The notes under the pieces: generated by a model
Told to the model about the DNA's origin: nothing
Database searches by the model: none
Seen by the model: only the letters and a program-made list of their open reading frames with translations
Assembly: GCA_017425765.1 (NCBI GenBank)
Contig: JAFOXE010000150.1
Span: 1 to 6,226 of the forward strand
Length of the DNA: 6,226 nucleotides
Reading direction: 5' to 3'
DNA from: Paraprevotella sp.
Lineage (GTDB): Bacteria; Bacteroidota; Bacteroidia; Bacteroidales; Bacteroidaceae
Program-made: the position numbers and the translations under genes
Shown: one piece after another, positions 1-6,226 of the stretch
How the letters are laid out: every line of letters starts with the position of its first letter
Position numbering within the stretch: position 1 is the stretch's first letter

Positions 1-94
1 ATCATGGCTATCATAAAATACGGATAAAGTCGCAGAACAATCAGTACTAAATGTTAATTTTCCAAATACAGTACCATCTTCCATTCTTCCTTCA

Positions 95-280
95 GCAGGT
101 GCCAAAAACTTTAAGGATGTGGTTATCGTGCCAAGCAAGGCCGAATATCAACCATTGCTTGAATTGTTGCAGAAGAACGGTGCACAAACAGAAATCGAGG
201 ACAGACGTTGGTTTGCAACTCGTGCCTTTGGTGTAAGTAGTCACTATGATACAGCAATCCACAACTACTTTGCTGAATAA
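95..280 (+). pseudogene. purH-like fragment: C-terminal part of an IMP cyclohydrolase (MGS-like) domain
   Basis: The frame ending at TAA 278-280 reads AGAKNFKDVVIV, later EDRRWFATRAFGVSSHYDTA, and ends in NYFAE. This strongly resembles the stretch of PurH starting at the AAKN motif and running to the end of its N-terminal IMP cyclohydrolase domain, the enzyme part that closes FAICAR to IMP in purine synthesis. The AKN motif, including the conserved Lys, is kept. The upstream motifs (phosphate-binding N-terminus, KTLHPK, IDIGG) are absent from all three forward frames of bases 1-94. The frame is open only back to a TAA at 14-16, and there is no ATG in it; only internal GTG codons could start it. 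The second PurH domain (AICAR formyltransferase) is also missing, because the stop falls right at the domain boundary. I infer a remnant, or the tail of a split IMP cyclohydrolase gene joined to unrelated sequence. From memory, purH lies before mreB in some Bacteroides. The family call is fairly sure; pseudogene status is less so. Confidence 0.6.
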
Positions 281-325
281 TAGAGATTGATTTCAAAGTA
301 AAGAATAGATAGAAGATTTGAGGAG

Positions 326-1345
326 ATGAAGTTTTTTTCTTTTACCAAGGAAATAGCTATGGACTTGGGTACCGCCAATACCATCATTATTTGCGATGGT
401 AAGATTGTGGTGGACGAGCCTACGGTGGTGGCACTCGATCGTCGTGACGACAGAATGATTGCAGTGGGTGAGAAGGCAAAGATGATGTATGAGAAAACGA
501 ATGCTGATATACGTACCATTCGTCCTTTGCGTGATGGTGTGATAGCCGACTTTAACGCTTGCGAGCAGATGATACGCGGTTTGATAAAGATGGTACACAC
601 AGGTAGCCGTTTGTTTACGCCTTCGTTGCGCATGGTTATCGGTGTTCCTTCTGGCTCTACCGAAGTGGAACTTCGTGCTGTACGCGATTCTGCAGAGCAT
701 GCTGGCGGTCGTGAGGTGTACTTGATTTACGAACCTATGGCGGCAGCTATCGGCATCGGTATTGACGTGGAAGCTCCGCAAGGAAATATGATTGTGGACA
801 TAGGCGGTGGCTCTACTGAGATTGCCGTTATCTCATTGGGTGGTATTGTAACCAATAACTCACAACGTGTGGGTGGTGACGAGTTGACCGCTAATATTCA
901 AGAATACATGAGCCGTCAGCATAACGTAAAGGTCAGCGAACGTATGGCCGAACGAATTAAGATTCATGTAGGCGCTGCCTTGACCGATTTGGGTGACGAT
1001 GCTCCTGAAGATTACGTAGTGCACGGCCCGAATCGCATCACAGCGTTGCCAATGGAGGTTCCTGTGTGCTACCAAGAGATTGCACACTGTCTTGAGAAAA
1101 CCATTGCCAAGATTGAGACTGCGATACTGACAGCATTGGAACAAACCCCTCCGGAACTCTATGCCGACATTGTACATAACGGCATTTGGTTGTCGGGTGG
1201 TGGCGCTCTGTTGCGTGGTTTGGACAAGCGTTTGACCGATAAGATCAATATCCCGTTCCATATTGCAGAGGACCCATTGCATTGTGTGGCTAAGGGAACT
1301 GGTATTGCTCTTAAAAATGTAAACAACTTCTCGTTCCTAATGTAA
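326..1345 (+). CDS. mreB: Rod shape-determining protein MreB (bacterial actin)
   Basis: This 339-residue protein is full length for MreB, the actin-like ATPase whose membrane-bound filaments orient the cell-wall elongation complex. The nucleotide-binding motifs are in order: phosphate-1 DLGTANT (13-19), the IYEPMAAAIG segment with the likely catalytic Glu136, phosphate-2 DIGGGSTEIAV (158-168), adenosine motif LSGGGALLRG (289-298) and GTGIAL (324-329). The hydrophobic N-terminus (FFSF, residues 3-6) and Leu96-Phe97 match the positions used for membrane insertion in other MreBs. The ATG at 326 is the only sensible start, since the FFSFTKEIAMDLG opening matches Bacteroidota MreB and there is no upstream in-frame ATG. 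AGGAG at 321-325 abuts the start codon and is too close to be a normal ribosome-binding site. It is the first gene of the cluster, 45 bases after the purH-like fragment, and mreC follows after 33 bases. I could not identify a convincing promoter in the short upstream gap. Confidence 0.97.
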   Translation: MKFFSFTKEIAMDLGTANTIIICDGKIVVDEPTVVALDRRDDRMIAVGEKAKMMYEKTNADIRTIRPLRDGVIADFNACEQMIRGLIKMVHTGSRLFTPSLRMVIGVPSGSTEVELRAVRDSAEHAGGREVYLIYEPMAAAIGIGIDVEAPQGNMIVDIGGGSTEIAVISLGGIVTNNSQRVGGDELTANIQEYMSRQHNVKVSERMAERIKIHVGAALTDLGDDAPEDYVVHGPNRITALPMEVPVCYQEIAHCLEKTIAKIETAILTALEQTPPELYADIVHNGIWLSGGGALLRGLDKRLTDKINIPFHIAEDPLHCVAKGTGIALKNVNNFSFLM

Positions 1346-1362
1346 GATTAGTTTGCAACGAT

Positions 1363-1370
1363 AAGGTAGG
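1363..1370 (+). promoter_or_regulatory. Possible ribosome-binding site of mreC
   Basis: The purine-rich AAGGTAGG ends 8 bases before the GTG start of mreC, giving a normal Shine-Dalgarno spacing. It is the only such site at a usual distance in this cluster and supports GTG 1379 as the start. Shine-Dalgarno use is weak in Bacteroidota, so its importance is uncertain. Confidence 0.35.
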
Positions 1371-1378
1371 ACTAAGAC

Positions 1379-2236
1379 GTGCGGAATTTATTGGAGTTTT
1401 TGGCCAAGTATAATTATTGGCTTGTATTTGTGTTGCTGGAAGTGGTGTGCTTCACGCTCTTGTTCCGTTTTAATGACTATCAAGGCAGCGTGTGGTTCAC
1501 CTCGGCCAACACCGTGGTGGGGAAAGTGCTGACATGGCGGTCGCAAATGACGGCTTATTGGGACTTGCGAGAAATCAATCGGGAATTGGTGACCCGAAAC
1601 CATGAACTTGAGTTGCAAAACTCCTTACTGCGTCAGGAGATACAAAAAGCACGTTTGGATAGTACTAGAATTTATGCGGAATTGCAGAAAGAGTGGGCAA
1701 ATAGTTTGTTTGTTGAAGCTCGTGTTGTGGGCAATTCTGTGCGTAACAAAGACAATTATATAACTATAGATAGGGGTGAGGCAGACGGCGTTAAACCGGA
1801 GATGGGTGTAGTTTGTGGCACCGGATTGGTGGGCATCGTTTATCTTACCTCGGCACATTATTCAGTGGTAATACCCGTACTGAATTCTAAATCGGGTATT
1901 AGTTGTCGATTGCGCAACACCGACTACTTCGGTCAGTTGAGGTGGAAGGGTGGGAACCCTTTACATGCTGTGCTACAGGACGTGCCCCAGCACGCTCAAG
2001 TAGAGGTTGGAGATGTGGTGGAAACCAGCGGATTCTCCGACATTTTTCCTCCAGGCCTTTTTGTGGGTAGAGTGACACGAATAGCAAATGCCGGTGACGG
2101 CCTCTCTTATCAATTGGAGGTAAGTTTGTCTACCGACTTCTCATCTCTACGTGATGTTTGTGTCATTTCAAATTACGATTTCATAGAGCGGAAGAATCTC
2201 AAACAACTCAATCAAAAAGTGAACAAAGGTATTTGA
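1379..2236 (+). CDS. mreC: Rod shape-determining protein MreC
   Basis: This 285-residue bitopic membrane protein is the periplasmic scaffold of the Rod complex and is known in other bacteria to activate PBP2-RodA. A short cytoplasmic N-terminus is followed by one membrane segment at about residues 13-31, then a charged, heptad-like stretch at about 62-107 that should form the dimerising coiled coil. A two-barrel beta domain follows at about 112-265, with family signatures such as NYITIDRGEADGVKPEMGVV (126-145), GLVGIVYLTSAHYSVV (149-164) and the late TSGFSDIFPPGLFVGRV segment (216-232). The tail (269-285) is basic and polar. The start is GTG, chosen because MRNLLEFLAKYNYW is the expected N-terminus of Bacteroidota MreC and because AAGGTAGG lies just upstream. 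It follows mreB by 33 bases and precedes mreD by 3, which fits co-translation in one operon. Nothing appears truncated. Confidence 0.93.
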   Translation: MRNLLEFLAKYNYWLVFVLLEVVCFTLLFRFNDYQGSVWFTSANTVVGKVLTWRSQMTAYWDLREINRELVTRNHELELQNSLLRQEIQKARLDSTRIYAELQKEWANSLFVEARVVGNSVRNKDNYITIDRGEADGVKPEMGVVCGTGLVGIVYLTSAHYSVVIPVLNSKSGISCRLRNTDYFGQLRWKGGNPLHAVLQDVPQHAQVEVGDVVETSGFSDIFPPGLFVGRVTRIANAGDGLSYQLEVSLSTDFSSLRDVCVISNYDFIERKNLKQLNQKVNKGI

Positions 2237-2239
2237 TGC

Positions 2240-2743
2240 ATGATATCGTTTGTGGTCAATAGAATCTTGTGGATGCTCCTACTCCTATTTATGCAGGTGT
2301 TCATCTTCAATCATGTTCATATCCTCGGGTATGCAACACCATTGTCCTTTGTTTATTTCATTCTAACGCTACCCTTGGGTTGTTCTCGTAATGTGGCTAT
2401 GCTGTGGGGATTTGCAATGGGTCTTTCTGTAGACATATTCTCAAATACACCGGGTGTAGCTGCTGCAGCTATGACCTTCGCAGCCTTTGTGCAGCCCTCT
2501 GTGATGAATGCTTTGGAACTTAAGGAAGGCATTGAGGGTACAACGCAGGGTTTCCGTACCATGGGGCGTTGGGCATATGTTCGTTATGCGGCCTTGGTTA
2601 TTTCTCTGCATCATCTTGTTTATTTTGTATTAGAATACTTCTCTTATTTTAGTGTATGGGCGTTGCTGTGCAGTTTCGTGAGCAGTTGGGCGCTTACATT
2701 GATTACGTGTGTGGCTTTTGAGAGTTTGCGTAGCAGTAAATAA
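2240..2743 (+). CDS. mreD: Rod shape-determining protein MreD
   Basis: This 167-residue, very hydrophobic protein has the size and position of MreD, the integral membrane partner of MreC. Hydrophobic segments are visible at about 5-27, 31-48, 52-68, 73-90, 115-133 and 137-160. The segment GLSVDIFSNTPGVAAAAMTF (62-81) resembles the conserved small-residue/Asp region of MreD. The loop at about 91-112 is polar and charged. MreD diverges quickly, so the identification rests on length, topology, this motif and its place between mreC and mrdA. ATG 2240 lies 3 bases after the mreC stop; another ATG at 2236-2238 overlaps that stop but opens a frame of only a few codons. The tight spacing suggests translational coupling to mreC. 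mrdA begins 9 bases after its stop. Confidence 0.88.
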   Translation: MISFVVNRILWMLLLLFMQVFIFNHVHILGYATPLSFVYFILTLPLGCSRNVAMLWGFAMGLSVDIFSNTPGVAAAAMTFAAFVQPSVMNALELKEGIEGTTQGFRTMGRWAYVRYAALVISLHHLVYFVLEYFSYFSVWALLCSFVSSWALTLITCVAFESLRSSK

Positions 2744-2752
2744 CGGTGCAAT

Positions 2753-4600
2753 ATGAAGCAGTACGAACTGGAGAAGAGAAAGTATGTATTGGGAGGAGTG
2801 GCTATAGTCATTATCTTCGTCTTCATTATACGTTTATTCTCGTTGCAAATAATAAGTGACGATTATAAGAAAAATGCCGATTCCAACGCCTTTTTGAAGC
2901 GAGTTCAGTTTCCGGCACGTGGTGCTATCACCGACCGAACGGGTAAGTTAATGGTATATAATCAACCAGCCTACGACATTATGGTGGTGATGACAGAGCA
3001 GAGAGGCGTGGATACGTTGGCCTTGTGTCAAAGTTTGGGAATTACGCGGGAGTATTACGACAAGCGAATGGCAGAGATAAAAGACCGTCGTCGAAATCCC
3101 GGTTACTCACGATATACCCAACAACTCTTCATGGCTCAACTTTCGCCCGAAGAGATTAGCACTTTTCAGGAGAAGATGTTTCGTTTTCCGGGTTTTTCTG
3201 TTCAAAAACGTTCCATACGACAATATAATTATCCTTATGCAGCCCATATTTTGGGCGACGTGGGCGAAGTGTCACCCAAAGATATTGAAAAGGACGATTA
3301 CTATCAACGAGGAGATTATATAGGGAAGCAAGGCGTAGAACGTTCGTATGAACGATATTTACGTGGAGAAAAGGGTATGGAGATTCTTTTGCGCGATGTT
3401 CATGGACGCATCAAAGGTAACTACAAAGATGGAGCCGATGACCGTGATCCGGTGCCCGGTAAAAACTTGACCTTAAGTATTGATTTAGAGCTCCAAGCAC
3501 TTGGGGAACGCTTAATGGAGGGTAAATTGGGCAGTATTGTGGCTATTGAGCCCTCTTCGGGCGAAATTCTTTGTATGGTATCTTCGCCTACATACGATCC
3601 GCGTGTCATGACCGGTCGTCAGCGCGGGAAGAACCATTTAGCTCTAAGTCGCGATCCAATGGTACCCTTGCTTAATCGTTCCATCATGGGTGTCTATCCT
3701 CCGGGGTCTACGTTCAAAACTTCACAGGCACTTACGTTTCTTCAAGAGGGCGTCATCAGTCCATCCACGGCTTATCCTTGTCCAGGTGGTTTCCATTTTC
3801 GCGGTCTGCACGTAGGATGCCACGGCCATCCTTCTCCCATAGCATTGGTTCCCGGCATTGCCACCTCGTGCAATGCTTATTTCTGTTGGGGATTACATTA
3901 CATGTTTTCCAACAGGAATAAGTACGAAACAGTGCAAGATGCTATGACACAGTGGAAGGACTATATGGTATCTATGGGCTTTGGTTATCGTCTTGGGGTG
4001 GACTTGCCGGGTGAAAGTCGTGGCTTTATACCCAATGCCGCTTACTACGATAGAGCTTATTGGAGCGCATGGAGTGCATTGACGGTTATCAGTATCTCCA
4101 TCGGACAAGGCGAGGTCACCCTTACTCCTTTGCAGATAGCCAACTTATGTGCCACAATAGCAAATAGGGGTTATTTCATCACGCCCCACGTGGTAAAGGA
4201 AGTGCAGGGCGAGCCTTTGGACACGTTATATACCCAAAAGCGTTATACGTGGGTGGAACCTCGTCACTACGAAACAATAGTACAAGGAATGAGGAGCGCC
4301 GTAACGGGTGGAACATGTAAGAGTGCCAACAACCCTTGGTATGAAGTGTGTGGAAAAACAGGTACGGCGCAAAATAAAGGACGCGATCATTCTGCATTCA
4401 TCGGTTTTGCACCTAGAGAGAATCCGAAGATAGCAGTATCGGTTTATGTTGAGAATGGCGGTTGGGGTGCCACCTATGGTGTGCCTATTGGTGCCCTAAT
4501 TATTGAGAAATACATACGAGGATCGTTATCGTCAGAGAGTGTGGCAAAGGCTGAAATGTTACGTTCAAATCACATCTATTATGGTAAGCAGTCGAGATAA
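2753..4600 (+). CDS. mrdA: Penicillin-binding protein 2, class B peptidoglycan transpeptidase (elongation-specific)
   Basis: This 615-residue protein crosslinks peptidoglycan stem peptides in the periplasm as the partner of RodA and is a beta-lactam target. One N-terminal membrane anchor (about 12-33) is followed by the class B pedestal, marked by PARGAITDRTG (54-64) and by IGKQGVERSYERYLRGEKG (190-208). The transpeptidase domain then runs from about 235 to 590. All three penicillin-binding motifs are present: STFK with nucleophile Ser319 and Lys322, SCN (372-374), and KTGT (535-538). The GQGEVTLTPLQIAN segment (451-464) is also typical. Cysteines 343, 356 and 373 with nearby histidines form an unusual cluster near the SxN motif (see findings). 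PBP2 rather than the division enzyme FtsI is called because it sits between mreD and rodA. ATG 2753 places a short charged cytoplasmic tail before the anchor and lies 9 bases after mreD. Its 3' end overlaps rodA by 20 bases. Confidence 0.95.
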   Translation: MKQYELEKRKYVLGGVAIVIIFVFIIRLFSLQIISDDYKKNADSNAFLKRVQFPARGAITDRTGKLMVYNQPAYDIMVVMTEQRGVDTLALCQSLGITREYYDKRMAEIKDRRRNPGYSRYTQQLFMAQLSPEEISTFQEKMFRFPGFSVQKRSIRQYNYPYAAHILGDVGEVSPKDIEKDDYYQRGDYIGKQGVERSYERYLRGEKGMEILLRDVHGRIKGNYKDGADDRDPVPGKNLTLSIDLELQALGERLMEGKLGSIVAIEPSSGEILCMVSSPTYDPRVMTGRQRGKNHLALSRDPMVPLLNRSIMGVYPPGSTFKTSQALTFLQEGVISPSTAYPCPGGFHFRGLHVGCHGHPSPIALVPGIATSCNAYFCWGLHYMFSNRNKYETVQDAMTQWKDYMVSMGFGYRLGVDLPGESRGFIPNAAYYDRAYWSAWSALTVISISIGQGEVTLTPLQIANLCATIANRGYFITPHVVKEVQGEPLDTLYTQKRYTWVEPRHYETIVQGMRSAVTGGTCKSANNPWYEVCGKTGTAQNKGRDHSAFIGFAPRENPKIAVSVYVENGGWGATYGVPIGALIIEKYIRGSLSSESVAKAEMLRSNHIYYGKQSR

Positions 4601-6056
4601 CAGGAAGAACATAGGTGTAATCCGTTCTGTAGATTGGATTACCATTATAATCTATATGGTTCTGCTATCTTTTGGGTGGTTAAGTATCTGTGGAGCGAGC
4701 TATGATTTTGGCGAAGGTGGTGATATCCTTTCCTTTAGCTCGCGCTCGGGAATGCAGCTTGTATGGATAGGCTCTTCCTTAATGTTGGGCATGGTTATCT
4801 TAATGCTTGATGAGCGTATTTTCGATAGTATTCCCAACTTTATCTATTTGGTTATGCTTGTCCTTTTGGCCATAACGCCCTTCTTGGCGCGTGACATTAA
4901 AGGATCTATGTCGTGGATAAAAATAGGTAACTTTAGCCTTCAACCGGCGGAATTTGCGAAATTTGCCACAGCCTTGGCGGTGGCAAAATATATGAGTGCT
5001 TATGGTTACCACATCGGCCGATGGAAGGATTTTCTGGGTGCATTGGCTATAGTGATGGTGCCCATGATGCTGATTGTGGCGCAGAAAGAAACAGGCTCGG
5101 CGTTGGTGTATTTTTCATTTTTCCTTATGTTTTATCGTGAGGGAATGCCTGGTTCCATCTTATTTGCCGGCGTTTCAGCCGTTATTTATTTCGTGGTGGG
5201 TGTACGTTTTAGTGAGGAGTATTTATGGGAAACACCTACGACTATTGGGGCGTCCAGTGTTCTTATGCTCATCCTGCTGTTCACCGCCGGAATGGTGCGA
5301 ATCTATTGTACGAATCGTAAAGTGGTGAACTATATTTTGTTTTATGGCGTAGGTGGTACCCTATTTTCTTTATTGATTTCCAAATTTGTGGTACCCTTCA
5401 ATGTAGCATGGTTTCAGCTTGTGGCTTGTGTGGCTGTGGCGTTCTATTTGATTTACATGTCTTTGTCGGCTCGTTTGCGTCATTATGCTTTTATATCCCT
5501 ATTTACATTAGGCTCAGTTGCTTTCTTTTACTCGTCCGACTTTGTCCTTCAACGCATGGAACCTCACCAGCGAACTCGAATTCAAGTACTTTTAGGTATG
5601 AAAGATGATCCCACGAACGCTGGATATAATGTGATACAAGCAAAAATTGCTATTGGGTCGGGCGGCTTAATGGGAAAGGGATTCCTTAACGGAACACAAA
5701 CCAAGCTCAAGTATGTACCTGAACAGGATACGGACTTTATCTTTTGCACGGTGGGCGAAGAGGAAGGATTTGTGGGTTCTACGTTAGTTTTGTTATTATA
5801 TCTTGCCTTTATTTTGCGCTTGATATATGTGGCAGAACGCCAACCTTATGCTTTCGGGCGAATATATGGTTATTGTGTGATGAGCATCTTCCTTTTCCAC
5901 GTATTTATAAATATCGGTATGGTGCTCGGTCTTACTCCTGTGATAGGAATTCCGTTGCCTTTCTTTAGTTACGGAGGTTCCTCGTTATGGGGTTTTACCA
6001 TATTGTTGTTTATTTTCCTGCGTATCGATGCAGGAAGAAACAGACTCCGAAGGTAA
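4581..6056 (+). CDS. rodA: RodA, SEDS-family peptidoglycan glycosyltransferase
   Basis: RodA polymerises lipid II into glycan strands in the membrane, paired with PBP2. With the start at ATG 4581 the protein has 491 residues. SEDS signatures are clear: SWIKIGNFSLQPAEFAKF (111-128, with conserved Glu124), GYNVIQAKIAIGSGG (348-362), GKGFLNGTQTKLKYVPEQDT (365-384) followed by DFIF, where Asp385 matches the catalytic Asp of other RodAs, and PFFSYGGSS (460-468). It is about 120 residues longer than E. coli RodA (370). The surplus is a block at about 209-323 with roughly four extra hydrophobic segments (about 222-241, 250-269, 274-293, 302-316), in line with what I recall for Bacteroidota RodA. The frame is open back to 4503, but the first 26 residues from there only overlay the PBP2 tail. 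ATG 4581 leaves a short polar N-terminus before the first membrane segment (about 20-38). It overlaps mrdA by 20 bases, suggesting coupled translation. Confidence 0.94.
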   Translation: MVSSRDNRKNIGVIRSVDWITIIIYMVLLSFGWLSICGASYDFGEGGDILSFSSRSGMQLVWIGSSLMLGMVILMLDERIFDSIPNFIYLVMLVLLAITPFLARDIKGSMSWIKIGNFSLQPAEFAKFATALAVAKYMSAYGYHIGRWKDFLGALAIVMVPMMLIVAQKETGSALVYFSFFLMFYREGMPGSILFAGVSAVIYFVVGVRFSEEYLWETPTTIGASSVLMLILLFTAGMVRIYCTNRKVVNYILFYGVGGTLFSLLISKFVVPFNVAWFQLVACVAVAFYLIYMSLSARLRHYAFISLFTLGSVAFFYSSDFVLQRMEPHQRTRIQVLLGMKDDPTNAGYNVIQAKIAIGSGGLMGKGFLNGTQTKLKYVPEQDTDFIFCTVGEEEGFVGSTLVLLLYLAFILRLIYVAERQPYAFGRIYGYCVMSIFLFHVFINIGMVLGLTPVIGIPLPFFSYGGSSLWGFTILLFIFLRIDAGRNRLRR

Positions 6057-6088
6057 AACATGAAAGGATTAAAAGGGGTAGAAGATGA

Positions 6089-6226
6089 TTACTTTTGTGT
6101 TATGCGTATGCCTACATCTTGTATTCCCGAAAGTGTGCTCCCTTTCATTACGTGGTAAATGAGCATTTTGCTTTCTGTGTGGTTGCCGATAAGTTGTACA
6201 TTTGTGGGACTTTCATACTGTAGCAG
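6089..6226 (-). CDS. Possible 3' end of a convergent gene, LysM-like C-terminus (partial)
   Basis: On the - strand a frame is open from the window edge to a TAA at 6091-6089, giving 45 residues with no start in view that must be used. Residues 24-35 read YHVMKGSTLSGI, which resembles the opening of a LysM peptidoglycan-binding repeat (typical YHVVKxGDTLSxI). The following QDVGIRITQK can be aligned with the usual kYGvsvsqL part if one residue is missing, after which the protein stops. LysM domains are common at the C-termini of cell-wall hydrolases and lipoproteins, which would suit this neighbourhood, but the repeat is short and imperfect. It could be a decayed end, or a chance open frame in non-coding sequence. 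The stop is 32 bases from the rodA stop, and no terminator hairpin is visible between them. Confidence 0.35.
   Translation of the reverse strand: MLQYESPTNVQLIGNHTESKMLIYHVMKGSTLSGIQDVGIRITQK

Noticed and set aside
51..236. 61-residue + strand frame from ATG 51
   Set aside because: It overlaps the purH-like frame in another phase, and its translation is rich in Cys, Leu and Gln with no domain features. It is a shadow frame.
220..325. Possible Bacteroidota-type promoter (TTTG and TA..TTTG-like boxes) before mreB
   Set aside because: TTTG at 227-230 and TACTTTG near 268-274 do not fit the consensus spacing and sequence, and both lie within the purH-like coding stretch.
860..1282. 140-residue - strand frame antisense to mreB
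   Set aside because: It lies entirely within the well-conserved mreB coding sequence and has no protein-like motifs; it is an antisense shadow.
6060..6148. Inverted repeat ATGAAAGG / CCTTTCAT flanking about 73 bases downstream of rodA
   Set aside because: Only 8 base pairs with a long loop and no T-run; easily due to chance and not a credible terminator.
6060..6158. A 32-codon + strand frame with ATG just after rodA
   Set aside because: It is short, has no recognisable family features, and overlaps the more protein-like reverse-strand frame. The ATG so close to the rodA stop is not enough support.

Overview
This window most likely comes from a Bacteroidota bacterium, probably order Bacteroidales and Prevotella-like. 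That is inferred from remembered similarity of MreB (N-terminal motif FFSFTKEIAMDLGTANT, C-terminal FSFLM), MreC, PBP2 and the unusually long RodA to homologues in that group, from weak or absent Shine-Dalgarno sequences, and from the gene order. No database search was possible.

Layout: bases 1-94 have no recognisable gene. Bases 95-280 encode, in one open frame, about 61 residues that closely resemble the last part of the IMP cyclohydrolase (MGS-like) domain of PurH. This piece is cut off at both sides relative to a full PurH. After a 45-base gap comes a compact five-gene cluster, all on the + strand: mreB (326-1345), mreC (1379-2236, GTG start), mreD (2240-2743), mrdA/PBP2 (2753-4600) and rodA (4581-6056). 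The gaps are 33, 3 and 9 bases, followed by a 20-base overlap, as expected of one operon. Beyond rodA, 6089-6226 on the - strand is open to the window edge and may be the C-terminal end of a convergent gene with a weak LysM-like motif.

How the genes work together: the five proteins form the core of the Rod complex (elongasome). MreB filaments lie on the inner face of the membrane. MreC and MreD span the membrane and couple MreB to the synthases. RodA, a SEDS glycosyltransferase, polymerises lipid II, and PBP2, a class B transpeptidase, crosslinks the new glycan strands. All catalytic motifs I looked for are present, so the machine appears intact.

No novel multi-gene system is visible; this is a housekeeping cell-shape locus. 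The points worth a second look are the truncated purH-like piece, the extra membrane block in RodA, a Cys/His cluster beside the PBP2 active site, and the possible convergent LysM end.
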